From JALHMQ01 sp964616395 (GTDB taxonomy: Bacteria > Pseudomonadota > Gammaproteobacteria > Burkholderiales > Burkholderiaceae_F): 14,709 nucleotides of DNA. The notes beneath the pieces are model-generated. The model was not told the origin of the DNA. It saw nothing but the letters and a program-made list of their open reading frames with translations, and ran no database searches. This document shows positions 1 to 8,342 of this stretch, in pieces (position 1 is the stretch's first letter; the number at the start of each line of letters is the position of its first letter). The stretch is from NCBI GenBank assembly GCA_964616395.1, contig CAZTUT010000073.1:1-14709 (forward strand), in the 5' to 3' direction. Position numbers and translations under genes: made by a program.

Positions 1-1180
<1,180 letters not shown>

Positions 1181-1205
1181 AACCCCTCCAACCGAACGAC
1201 CTTTC

Positions 1206-1234
1206 AATGTAATGCGCCGCAGCATCCGCCTCAA
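1206..1234 (-). promoter_or_regulatory. Putative sigma70-type promoter of gltB
   Basis: On the minus strand TTGAGG (1234-1229) is followed after exactly 17 bases by TACATT (1211-1206), each matching four of six consensus positions. Transcription would begin near 1199, giving a leader of about 19 bases that contains the GGAGGGG ribosome site. It lies between the RAYT element end (about 1240) and gltB, so it could keep gltB expressed independently of dgt. This is pattern-matching only. Confidence 0.4.
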
Positions 1235-1239
1235 CCGGA

Positions 1240-1267
1240 AAAATCGGGGTCAGGTACATATTTCTGG
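1240..1267 (+). repeat. Left inverted repeat of the RAYT element
   Basis: This 28-bp repeat has the core AATCGGGGTCAGGTACA. It matches the reverse complement of 2007-2034 except at 1259 and 1265. Bases 1248-1253 (GGTCAG) can pair with 1264-1269 (CTGGCC) across a 10-base loop, with one T-G wobble, so this end could form a small single-strand hairpin of the sort Y1 transposases recognise. The match may extend outward to 1234 if a two-base indel is allowed. Confidence 0.85.
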
Positions 1268-1288
1268 CCAAAAACGACAGTACACCCA

Positions 1289-1309
1289 TTAATCGGGGAC
1301 AGATTGATT
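1289..1309 (+). repeat. Internal REP-like motif overlapping the transposase stop codon
   Basis: AATCGGGGACAG at 1291-1302 differs by one base from AATCGGGGTCAG at 1242-1253, same orientation, 49 bp away, and from the inverted copy at 2021-2032. Read on the minus strand, the motif supplies the final codons N-Q-S-V-P-D and the TAA stop of the transposase. Calling it a REP-type recognition sequence is inference from the shared core and the association with a RAYT gene. Confidence 0.6.
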
Positions 1310-1996
1310 CAACGGCTTCGGCGGCCGGCCTGCCTGGCTGCGCATCGGCCGACGTCCTGCCTGTTGGCCAATCGCTGCAACAAACGCGCCCGTCCCAACC
1401 GCCCAGCCCCCTTGAACGCCCGCGCGCAGCGCGTCCGCCTCCTGTGCGGCGCCTGGCTGATCGAACAGGCGTCGATAGGCGACCTGCCGCTCGAACGGGG
1501 TATTGCCGAGCGACCAGATCAGCGGATGCTCGCGGATCAGGGAATCGGGCTGAAGTCCGATGTGATGGCGGTAGCTCGACCAACGGTAGTCCGCCGGTTC
1601 AGCCACCAGACCGGCCCGCACCGGATTGAGCTCGATATATCGGGAGCATGCGAAAAGATAGCGCTCACTTTCAATAACGGACGAGCGAAATCGGCCTTCC
1701 CACAATGTCCCCGTACGCGCATGGCGCTTGTTGAACCACAGCACATAGCGCCGGCCGACGGCCTGCATCAGGCGGCTCAGGCCGGAATCGTCATCGGGCG
1801 TCAGCAGCAGGTGCACATGGTTGGTCATCAGCACGTACGCGTGAACCGCTACGCCGCAATTTGGCGCGGCCTCCGACAGCAAGGCCAGATAGCGTTCGCA
1901 GTCGTCGGCATCGCGAAACACGTCTTGCCGATTGTTGCCCCGCTGAATGACGTGATGCGGATGTCCGGGCGCACAAAGGCGCGGCAGACGGGCCAT
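1289..1996 (-). CDS. REP-associated tyrosine transposase (RAYT, IS200-like Y1 HUH family)
   Basis: A 235-residue single-strand DNA transposase of the Y1 (transposase IS200-like) family, RAYT branch. HHVIQRGNNRQDVF at residues 14-27 is the usual N-terminal signature. The HUH motif is NHVHLLL with His60 and His62. The catalytic tyrosine is Tyr120 in SRYIELNPVRAGLV, followed by YRWSSYRHH. GRPPK near residue 223 is a basic, AT-hook-like tail typical of the group. ATG at 1996 has GGAGG at 2004-2008, seven bases upstream. The frame is intact and all catalytic residues are present, so activity is possible. The last six codons and the stop lie in a REP-like motif. The family call is secure; whether it still moves anything cannot be told from one locus. 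Confidence 0.93.
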   Translation of the reverse strand: MARLPRLCAPGHPHHVIQRGNNRQDVFRDADDCERYLALLSEAAPNCGVAVHAYVLMTNHVHLLLTPDDDSGLSRLMQAVGRRYVLWFNKRHARTGTLWEGRFRSSVIESERYLFACSRYIELNPVRAGLVAEPADYRWSSYRHHIGLQPDSLIREHPLIWSLGNTPFERQVAYRRLFDQPGAAQEADALRAGVQGGWAVGTGAFVAAIGQQAGRRPMRSQAGRPPKPLNQSVPD

Positions 1997-2006
1997 GGTG
2001 GAGCCT

Positions 2007-2034
2007 CCGGAAATGTGTACCTGACCCCGATTTT
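2007..2034 (-). repeat. Right inverted repeat of the RAYT element
   Basis: This is the reverse-complement partner of 1240-1267. Its outer end lies three bases from the dgt stop codon (2038-2040). Its inner end overlaps the GGAGG ribosome site of the transposase (2004-2008). A transposase bound here could therefore hinder its own expression; that consequence is inference. Confidence 0.85.
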
Positions 2035-2037
2035 CGG

Positions 2038-3186
2038 TCAGATCTCGCCGATGGCGAACAGCCGGCGGTGTTCCTTGATCGCGTAGCGATCGGTCATGCC
2101 GGCAACATAGTCGGCGATGGCACGGGGGGCATCGACCGCGGCGCGGGCCTGATGGTCGGGGGGCAGCAGCCGCGGCTCGTCGAGGAACGCGGTGAACAGT
2201 TCGCGCACGATGCGGCGCGCCTTCGCGGTCATCCGCATCACCTGGTAGTGCCGGTACAGGTGCTGGTGCAGGAAACGCTTGAGATGGTCCGCCTCCGCGC
2301 GGATCGGCGGACTGAAGCCGACCAGCGCCGGGGCGAGTCTGACCTCATCGAGCGAAGCGACTCCCGCATCGCCGATGCGGCGCCGCGTTTCAGCCAGCAG
2401 ATCGTTGACCAGCGCGTCGATGATGCGACGCACTGTCTCATGGATCAGACGGCGGCTCGGCAGGTCCGGATACTGTTCGCGCACCCGCGCGGCGTGGCGC
2501 TCGAACAGCGGCACCTGGTCGAGTTGGTCGAGCGTGAGCAACCCGGAACGCAGGCCGTCGTCGATGTCGTGGTTGTTGTAGGCAATCTCGTCAGCGAAAT
2601 TGCACAACTGCGCTTCCAGCGACGGCTGACGCCGCAGCAGGAAGCGCTCGCCGAGGGCGCCGAGGCGGCGTGCGTTGTCGGCCGAGCAGTGCTTGAGGAT
2701 GCCCTCGCGCGTTTCGTAGCAGAGGTTCAAACCGCTGAAGCTTGCGTAGCGCTCCTCGAGTTCGTCGACCACCCGCAGCGACTGCAGGTTGTGCTCGAAG
2801 CCGCCGTGCGCCTTCATGCACTCGTCGAGCGCATCCTGCCCCGCATGGCCAAATGGCGTGTGGCCGAGGTCGTGCGCCAGCGCGATGGTCTCGGTCAGGT
2901 CTTCGTTGAGGCTGAGGTTGCGCGCCAGCGAGCGGGCGATCTGCGCAACCTCCAGCGAATGCGTGAGCCGCGTGCGGAAGTGATCACCTTCATGATTGAC
3001 GAACACCTGCGTCTTGTATTCGAGACGCCGGAACGCGCTGGAGTGAACGATGCGGTCGCGGTCGCGCTGATAGGCGCTTCGCGTGGCCGACTCGGGCTCC
3101 GGATACTGGCGCCCGCGCGACGACGCCGGGTCGGCAGCGTACGGTGCCAGCAGCGCGCTGGCGGCGCCGGTGCGCGCGTCAGACAT
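2038..3186 (-). CDS. dgt: Deoxyguanosinetriphosphate triphosphohydrolase-like protein (HD domain)
   Basis: A dNTP triphosphohydrolase of the HD superfamily, cleaving dNTPs to deoxynucleoside and triphosphate; length is 382 residues from the chosen ATG. Metal-binding HD residues are visible: His76 in RTRLTHSLEV, His105-Asp106 in ALAHDLGHTPFGH, and Asp199 in FADEIAYNNHD. The preceding RRLEYKTQV...HEGDHF block is typical of the family. ATG at 3186 is preferred over a longer in-frame start at 3219: it overlaps the aroB stop by eight bases, suggesting translational coupling, and avoids a Cys/Arg-rich leader unlike the family. The ribosome site (AGGCGG-like) is weak. The stop is immediately followed by the RAYT inverted repeat. 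In vivo substrate preference of this short dGTPase-like subgroup is not deducible here. Confidence 0.93.
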   Translation of the reverse strand: MSDARTGAASALLAPYAADPASSRGRQYPEPESATRSAYQRDRDRIVHSSAFRRLEYKTQVFVNHEGDHFRTRLTHSLEVAQIARSLARNLSLNEDLTETIALAHDLGHTPFGHAGQDALDECMKAHGGFEHNLQSLRVVDELEERYASFSGLNLCYETREGILKHCSADNARRLGALGERFLLRRQPSLEAQLCNFADEIAYNNHDIDDGLRSGLLTLDQLDQVPLFERHAARVREQYPDLPSRRLIHETVRRIIDALVNDLLAETRRRIGDAGVASLDEVRLAPALVGFSPPIRAEADHLKRFLHQHLYRHYQVMRMTAKARRIVRELFTAFLDEPRLLPPDHQARAAVDAPRAIADYVAGMTDRYAIKEHRRLFAIGEI

Positions 3187-4261
3187 AGCCGCCCGCCTGC
3201 AAGGTGGCACGCAGCGCATCGGGCGGCACCGTGCGCTGGATCGCCTTGCCGATGCGTTCGAGCAGGATGAAGCGGATGCGGCCGGCCTCGGCCTTCTTGT
3301 CGCCGGCCATCGACGCGAGCGCTGCGTCGAGCGACAGCCCGTCGATTCGTGTCGGCAGCGCGGCCGCGCGCACGGCCTCGTCGACCCGAGCCACCGCAGC
3401 AGCGTCGATCAGCCCGAGCCGGTGCGACAAATCGGCAGCCAGGTACATGCCGCAGCCGACCGCCTCGCCGTGCAGCCAGTGCCCGTAACCGGACAGCGCC
3501 TCGATCGCGTGGCCGAACGTATGCCCCAGATTGAGCAGCGCGCGCTCGCCGCTTTCGCGTTCGTCGCGCGACACCACGCCGGCCTTGATCTCGCACGAGC
3601 CGACGATCGCCTCCATCAGCGCCTCGCCGTCGCAGGCGCGCAGGCGCGGCAGCGCGGCGCACACGCGGTCGAAGTACTCGGCATCGGCCAGCAGGCCATG
3701 CTTGATGACCTCGGCCAGGCCAGCCGACAATTCGCGCGCCGGCAGCGTGCGCAGGGTGTCCGTGTCAGCGACGACCAGCGACGGTTGATGGAACGCGCCG
3801 ATCAGGTTCTTTCCGCTCGGATGATTGACGCCAGTCTTGCCGCCCACCGACGAGTCGACCTGCGCCAGCAGCGTGGTGGGCACCTGCACGAACCGGATGC
3901 CGCGCATGAATACCGCGGCGGCAAAGCCGGCGATGTCGCCAACGACCCCGCCACCGAGCGCAATCACCACCGACTTGCGATCGGCCCGGTGCGCGACCAG
4001 CGCGTCGATCACGCGCTCGACCGCCGCCAGGGTCTTGCCGACTTCGCCCTCGATGCCGCTCCAGACCGCGGTTGGCGCCAGCGGCGAGACCAGCGCCTGT
4101 ACACGGGCAGCGTGAAGGCGGCCCACGTTATCGTCAGTGACGATCAGGATGCGCGTCGGCGCGAGTTGCGCCAGCGACTCCGGCAACAGCGACAGCGCGT
4201 CGGGGCCGACAAGAATGTCGTAGTGCGATCCCGGAACGGCCACAGCGACGCGCTTCATCAT
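3179..4261 (-). CDS. aroB: 3-dehydroquinate synthase
   Basis: Second enzyme of the shikimate pathway: converts DAHP to 3-dehydroquinate in the cytoplasm using NAD and a divalent metal. Length 360 residues is normal. Visible blocks are VTDDNV (41-46), the NAD-binding GGGVVGDIAGF (103-113), VPTTLLAQVDSSVGGKTGVN (127-146) and GKNLIGAFHQP. Expected metal ligands are Glu184 in AEVIKHG, His247 in NLGHTFGHA and His264 in HGEAVG. The start is one of two adjacent ATGs (4261 or 4258); neither has a clear ribosome site. It lies 80 bp after aroK and overlaps dgt by eight bases at its end. The aroK-aroB pair is a standard proteobacterial arrangement. Confidence 0.97.
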   Translation of the reverse strand: MMKRVAVAVPGSHYDILVGPDALSLLPESLAQLAPTRILIVTDDNVGRLHAARVQALVSPLAPTAVWSGIEGEVGKTLAAVERVIDALVAHRADRKSVVIALGGGVVGDIAGFAAAVFMRGIRFVQVPTTLLAQVDSSVGGKTGVNHPSGKNLIGAFHQPSLVVADTDTLRTLPARELSAGLAEVIKHGLLADAEYFDRVCAALPRLRACDGEALMEAIVGSCEIKAGVVSRDERESGERALLNLGHTFGHAIEALSGYGHWLHGEAVGCGMYLAADLSHRLGLIDAAAVARVDEAVRAAALPTRIDGLSLDAALASMAGDKKAEAGRIRFILLERIGKAIQRTVPPDALRATLQAGGYV

Positions 4262-4341
4262 CCGCGCATTCTATTCGGCCCGCGGTGGCCGTCCGGAGAA
4301 GCGCGGTCCACCGTGCAGCGCCACGAAGAGAACGGCCGGGA

Positions 4342-4875
4342 TCAGGACGAAATCGCCGCCTGAACGGCCGGCTCATCCAGGATGCGCTTGACCAGGCGCC
4401 GCGGATTGGCGGCGGGCGACGCGAACGTCAGGTGCGCGACCTGTGTGTACAGCGGCTCGCGCTGGGTCAGCAGTTCGACGATGCGCGCACGCGGATCGGC
4501 CACCTGAAGCAGCGGCCGACTGCGGTCGGCTGCCGTGCGGCGCAGGATCTCGTCGGCGCTGGCCTGCAGGTACAGCACCAGCCCGCGGCTGTGCAGGCGC
4601 TCGCGGTTGTCGGCACTCAGCACGGCCCCGCCGCCGGTGGCCAGCACGGTCCGGTGCCGCTGCGTCAGTTCGTCGATCAGCGCCGACTCGCGCTTGCGAA
4701 AGCCAGCCTCGCCTTCGAGCTCGAAGATGGTCGGGATCGACACGCCGCTGCGCGCCTCGATCTCGCGATCGCAGTCGATGAAGTCAAAGCCCGAGGCACG
4801 AGCCAGCAGGCGGCCGATCGTGCTCTTGCCGGCACCCATCATGCCCACCAGGATCAGCAGCGGCGGATGATTCAT
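4342..4875 (-). CDS. aroK: Shikimate kinase I
   Basis: Phosphorylates shikimate to shikimate 3-phosphate with ATP, step five of the shikimate pathway. The protein has 177 residues with the P-loop GMMGAGKS at 11-18, shikimate-binding Asp34 and Asp36 in FIDCDREIE, Arg60 in GFRKRES, the GGG at 81-83, and the lid-region DRSRPLL near 118-124. ATG at 4875 gives the family N-terminus (MNHPPLLILVG); a TTG ten codons upstream is also open but unlikely. No purine-rich ribosome site precedes the ATG. Only 75 bp separates it from the pilQ stop, and a strong hairpin sits in that gap, so aroK either depends on read-through from pilQ or has a promoter I cannot recognise. Confidence 0.96.
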   Translation of the reverse strand: MNHPPLLILVGMMGAGKSTIGRLLARASGFDFIDCDREIEARSGVSIPTIFELEGEAGFRKRESALIDELTQRHRTVLATGGGAVLSADNRERLHSRGLVLYLQASADEILRRTAADRSRPLLQVADPRARIVELLTQREPLYTQVAHLTFASPAANPRRLVKRILDEPAVQAAISS

Positions 4876-4905
4876 GGGAAGGAAAACTGCTGGGGCCAAA
4901 AGCAA

Positions 4906-4930
4906 ACCGGCCCGGGGGGTCCGGGCCGGT
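4906..4930 (-). terminator. GC-rich hairpin downstream of pilQ, possible terminator or attenuator
   Basis: ACCGGCCCGG (4906-4915) and CCGGGCCGGT (4921-4930) form a perfect 10-bp stem with a five-base loop. On the minus strand it is followed by TTGCTTTT, a broken T-tract, so termination may be partial. It lies 20 bases past the pilQ stop and 30 bases before the aroK ATG. The structure is certain; its function is inferred. Confidence 0.65.
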
Positions 4931-4950
4931 GCTCGTCGGTGAGGACTGGA

Positions 4951-7122
4951 CTAGCGCACCGTGGTGGCAACCCGCTCCGACACCACCCGCGGTGTGATGA
5001 AGATCATCAGTTCCTTGCGGTCGTTGATCATCGTCCGGTTGCGGAACAGGTTGCCGACCACCGGCAGGTCGCCGAGGAACGGCACCTTGGTGATCGTGGT
5101 CTTCTCTTCCTGCTCGTAGATGCCGCCAAGCACGACGGTACCGCCATTTTCCACCAGCACCTGCGTCTGCACGTTCTTGGTGTTGATGGCGGGGCCCGAC
5201 GCCGTATCCTGACCGCGGCTGTCCTTGTTGACCTTGACGTCGAGGAACACCGCGCCTTCCGGCGTGATCTGCGGCGTGACTTCGAGCTTCAGGACTGCCT
5301 TCTTGAACGACACGCTGGTCGCGCCGCTCGAGGTCGCCTGCTGGTACGGAATCTCGGTGCCCTGCTCGATCGTCGCCTTGACCTTGTCAGCCGTGACAAC
5401 GCGCGGGCTGGAGATGATCTTGCCGCGGCCATCCGCCTGCAGCGCCGAGACTTCGAGATTCAACAGCGTGCTGAGGCTGTTGCTTACGAGCGTCAGCGCG
5501 AAGTTGCCGGGCTGGAAGCCACCAATGGAAGCGGAAGGCAGGTTGACCGAGTTGATCGAGGAGACACCCACACCGGTGATGTTGCCCGCCGCTGGTCCGA
5601 GGCCCGTGCCCGGGTTGCTCGACCCGGAACTGGAACCTGCGGTGGTCACCCCCGTGCCGCCACCGAAGGCGGCGTTGTTGGTGATGCGCGCCACGCCAAA
5701 GCGCACGCCCAGGTTCTGGCTGAACGTATCGTCGGCCTCGACAATGCGGGCCTCGATCAACACCTGCTGGACCGGCACATCGATCTTCTGCAGCAGCCGG
5801 CGTACGTCTTCCAGACGGGCGGCGGTGTCCTGCACGAACAACTGGTTGGTGCGGGGATCGACCACCGCGCTACCGCGCTTGGACAGCAGCCGCTGCTTGT
5901 CGTCGGAAATCAGCCGGCGCACGTCATCAGCCTTCTGATAGTTGACGACAAAGCTCTCGGTGCGAATTGGCTCCAGTTCGGACAGCTGATTACGAGCCTC
6001 GAACTCGAGCTTTTCCTTGGTGGCGATTTCCTCGCGCGGCGCAACGATCAGCACGTTGCCGTTCTTGCGCATATCGAGGCCACGGCTCTGCAGGATGATA
6101 TCGAGCGCCTGATCCCAGGGGACATCCTTGAGCCGCAGCGTGATCTGGCCCTGCACGGAGTCGCTGGTGATGATGTTCAGGTTGGTGAAGTCGGCGATCA
6201 CCTGCAGCAGCGAGCGCACGTCGACGTTCTGGAAGTTCAGCGACAGCCGCTCGCCCTGATAGCCCTGACGGCCGCCCTGAATCAGGCGGGTCGGATCTTC
6301 CTTGACCGGCTTGACCTCGACCACGAAGCGCGTGTCGGTCTGATAGGCGTTCTGCTCCCACAGACCGCGCGGCTCGATCGTCATGCGCACATTCGCGCCC
6401 TGCTGGACCGTATTCACGATCGACACCGGCGTGCCGAAGTCCGAGACATCGATGCGACGACGCAGCGTCTCAGGCAGCGACGTGTTGAGGAAGTCGACGA
6501 TGATCTGCGAGCCCTGCTTGCGAATGTCCACGCTGGTACCCGGATCGGTCAGGTCGACCACCACCCGTCCCTCGCCGTCGGCACCGCGACGGAAATCGAT
6601 ACCCCGCAGGCTGCGCGGACCGGCAGCAGCCGATGCCGAGGCGGCGGGCGCCGCGGCTGGCGTGGCCGCCGGACGGAAGCTCGCCGCTTCGGCACTCGAT
6701 CCGAGCGCGACCGTGATCACCTTGCCATCCACGCTGACCGCGTGGGTGACTGCACGGCTCAGGTTGAGCACGACGCGCGAGCGACCCTGCGCCTGCACCA
6801 CGTTGACGGAGCGCAGATCGCCCTGCTGCAACTCAACGAGGTTGCGCCCCAGATTGTTGCTGGTCTGCGCCAGGTCGATCGCGATCCGTGCCGGATTTGC
6901 CACTGAGAAGCTGGGCGGTACCGCAGCCGCCGCTTCCTTGAGCTGGATCCTGACAACGGTCCCGGCGCCCGTCTGGATCGCCTCGATCCGCTCGATGCTG
7001 TTCACGGCCTCCACAGGCGCCGCAGCGCTCTGCGCGGCAACCGGCGCCGGCGACCAGGCGGCCAACCCGGCCGCGCCCGCCAGCACTGCGGCTGCCACAA
7101 ACTTGTACGCTGCGTTCCTCAT
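4951..7122 (-). CDS. pilQ: Type IV pilus secretin PilQ
   Basis: Outer-membrane secretin through which type IV pili extend and retract (and DNA may enter in competent species); it assembles as a multimer. Its 723 residues show a Sec signal peptide (1 to about 30, ending PVAA), an AMIN domain (about 42-141), an Ala/Pro linker (147-169), a second AMIN domain (about 171-273), an STN/N0-type domain (289-366), a secretin N1 domain (388-476), and the secretin barrel (about 545-715) with the signature VPFLGDLPVVGNLF at 680-693. A Gly/Ser/Thr-rich stretch at 487-515 interrupts the start of the barrel. The start ATG overlaps the pilP stop (ATGA), with AGGAG upstream inside pilP. It is last of the pilMNOPQ operon, followed by a hairpin. 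Confidence 0.98.
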   Translation of the reverse strand: MRNAAYKFVAAAVLAGAAGLAAWSPAPVAAQSAAAPVEAVNSIERIEAIQTGAGTVVRIQLKEAAAAVPPSFSVANPARIAIDLAQTSNNLGRNLVELQQGDLRSVNVVQAQGRSRVVLNLSRAVTHAVSVDGKVITVALGSSAEAASFRPAATPAAAPAASASAAAGPRSLRGIDFRRGADGEGRVVVDLTDPGTSVDIRKQGSQIIVDFLNTSLPETLRRRIDVSDFGTPVSIVNTVQQGANVRMTIEPRGLWEQNAYQTDTRFVVEVKPVKEDPTRLIQGGRQGYQGERLSLNFQNVDVRSLLQVIADFTNLNIITSDSVQGQITLRLKDVPWDQALDIILQSRGLDMRKNGNVLIVAPREEIATKEKLEFEARNQLSELEPIRTESFVVNYQKADDVRRLISDDKQRLLSKRGSAVVDPRTNQLFVQDTAARLEDVRRLLQKIDVPVQQVLIEARIVEADDTFSQNLGVRFGVARITNNAAFGGGTGVTTAGSSSGSSNPGTGLGPAAGNITGVGVSSINSVNLPSASIGGFQPGNFALTLVSNSLSTLLNLEVSALQADGRGKIISSPRVVTADKVKATIEQGTEIPYQQATSSGATSVSFKKAVLKLEVTPQITPEGAVFLDVKVNKDSRGQDTASGPAINTKNVQTQVLVENGGTVVLGGIYEQEEKTTITKVPFLGDLPVVGNLFRNRTMINDRKELMIFITPRVVSERVATTVR

Positions 7123-7676
7123 CGCTTGCTCCTCTGCTGCGAACTCGCCGCCTGTTCCTGCAACTCAAGGCGCGCGGGGCGTTCCACCCAGTCGCCGGCG
7201 GCGTCCTGCACGATTTCCTTCAACTGCACTTCGGTCTCCGAAATGCCCGTGATGAGGCCGAAGTTCTGGCCAACGTGGTTACCGACCCGCGCCATGTGCA
7301 CGGTGCCGCCACTTTCGAGCAGCGCGATATTGCTGCCTGCCCGCTGAATCATCCCCACCATCCGGACCTGATCGAGCGGAAACGCTTCGAGCGCCTCACG
7401 TCGCCGGTTCATGTTCGGCCCACCCAGCCCGGCCGGCTTGCCCTCCGGCCGCGCCTGCTTGACGGCGATCTTCTGCGGATCGAACGGATCGACCATGCCG
7501 CGCGTGTCGAATGCCTGCGGCGTGAACACCTTGGGCTCCGGAACCGGCCTGACCGTGGAGCGTGCGCCCTGGCGCGCCTCGGCCATCCACTGCTGCAGTT
7601 CCGTCTCGCCGCCCAGACTGCAACCGGACAGCGCCGCAACTGCGCTCACAACAAACAGGGTCGGGATCGGCTTCAT
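7119..7676 (-). CDS. pilP: Type IV pilus assembly lipoprotein PilP
   Basis: Inner-membrane-anchored lipoprotein that bridges the PilN/PilO pair to the periplasmic domains of PilQ. It has 185 residues, with a lipoprotein signal ending in the lipobox LSGC, Cys19 being the lipidated residue. A proline-rich flexible segment (about 40-65) leads to the C-terminal beta domain, with the recognisable run MVGMIQRAGSNIALLESGG followed by GNHVGQNFGLITGI. Spacing to pilO is five bases, and it overlaps pilQ by four, so translation is probably coupled. Nothing abnormal is seen. Confidence 0.96.
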   Translation of the reverse strand: MKPIPTLFVVSAVAALSGCSLGGETELQQWMAEARQGARSTVRPVPEPKVFTPQAFDTRGMVDPFDPQKIAVKQARPEGKPAGLGGPNMNRRREALEAFPLDQVRMVGMIQRAGSNIALLESGGTVHMARVGNHVGQNFGLITGISETEVQLKEIVQDAAGDWVERPARLELQEQAASSQQRSKR

Positions 7677-7681
7677 TGCGC

Positions 7682-8326
7682 CTACTTCTTCGCCGGGGCC
7701 GCCGCACGCGCCTTGCGCGCTGCTGCGACTTCGGCCTCATCGAGATATCGGAATGTCTTGGCCGTTGCATCAAGCGTCAGCGTGCCGTCCTTGCCCGCGG
7801 CAATCGCCAGATTGTTCAACGTCACGATGCGAGGCAAATTGGCGATATCGCCGGTAAATGCCCCCAGATCGCCGTAGCGACCCGAGATTCGCAGGGCAAT
7901 GGGCAACTCGGCGTAGTAATCCTTGGTCACCATCGCGCCCGGACGGAAGTACTCGAACTGCAGGCCACGGCCAACACCGGCCTGGTTGATATCCGACAGC
8001 AGCGCATCCATCTCCGCCTTGCTCGGAAGCTGCTTCTCCAGCAACTGCACGTACTGGCTGACCTGGTCCTTCTGGCGCCGCAGATCATCGAGGTTGATCG
8101 ACTGGGTGAGCTTCTGCTGGAACTGGGTCTTGAGGTTGGCCTCCTCGCTGCGGAGGCGGTCGATCTCATCGAGCTGGGGGCGCCAGACCGTCATCCATCC
8201 GACGACCAGGCACAAAAGCACGACAACGACCCACAACACAAGGCGTGGCGCGAACGGCCACGAGCCGACGTTCTCGAACGACAGGCCCTTGAATTGCGCG
8301 GCGATATCCCGGGAAGAAGCTGCCAT
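7682..8326 (-). CDS. pilO: Type IV pilus inner-membrane assembly protein PilO
   Basis: Bitopic inner-membrane protein that dimerises with PilN and contacts PilP in the alignment subcomplex. It has 214 residues: a short cytoplasmic N-terminus, one transmembrane helix at about 27-47 (LVLWVVVVLLCLVVGW), a coiled coil at about 52-95, and a periplasmic ferredoxin-like domain including YYAELPIALRISGRYGDLGAF. ATG at 8326 is chosen because it has GAGG seven bases upstream and gives the family N-terminus; the open frame further upstream is an Arg/Pro-rich shadow of pilN. It starts 16 bases after pilN. The C-terminus ends in an Ala/Lys tail (AARKARAAAPAKK). Confidence 0.96.
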   Translation of the reverse strand: MAASSRDIAAQFKGLSFENVGSWPFAPRLVLWVVVVLLCLVVGWMTVWRPQLDEIDRLRSEEANLKTQFQQKLTQSINLDDLRRQKDQVSQYVQLLEKQLPSKAEMDALLSDINQAGVGRGLQFEYFRPGAMVTKDYYAELPIALRISGRYGDLGAFTGDIANLPRIVTLNNLAIAAGKDGTLTLDATAKTFRYLDEAEVAAARKARAAAPAKK

Positions 8327-8342
8327 CAGCGCACCTCGTCGA

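Larger units (their letters stand above)
1240..2034 (-). mobile_element. Solitary RAYT (Y1 HUH transposase) element bounded by 28-bp inverted repeats
   Basis: A segment of 795 bp holds one transposase gene and is bounded by imperfect 28-bp inverted repeats (26 of 28 identical) at 1240-1267 and 2007-2034. No target-site duplication is seen, as expected for the IS200/IS605-related Y1 superfamily. It occupies the dgt-gltB gap and is oriented with both neighbours. Calling the repeats the ends of a mobile or once-mobile unit is inference. RAYTs are often domesticated single-copy genes that act on dispersed REP sequences elsewhere in the genome, and the two ends here could equally be such REP-like sequences flanking a RAYT. 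Confidence 0.75.

Noticed and set aside
3083..4363. Plus-strand open frame of 426 codons opposite dgt and aroB, and similar ones at 2068-3270
   Set aside because: They are shadows of aroB and dgt; the low-complexity Arg/Ala/Gln composition has no family signature.
4285..6906. Plus-strand open frame of 873 codons opposite aroK and pilQ
   Set aside because: Translation is rich in Arg, His, Gln and Asp with no family motif, and runs antisense to clearly identified genes. Long antisense frames are expected at this GC content because third positions are mostly G or C.
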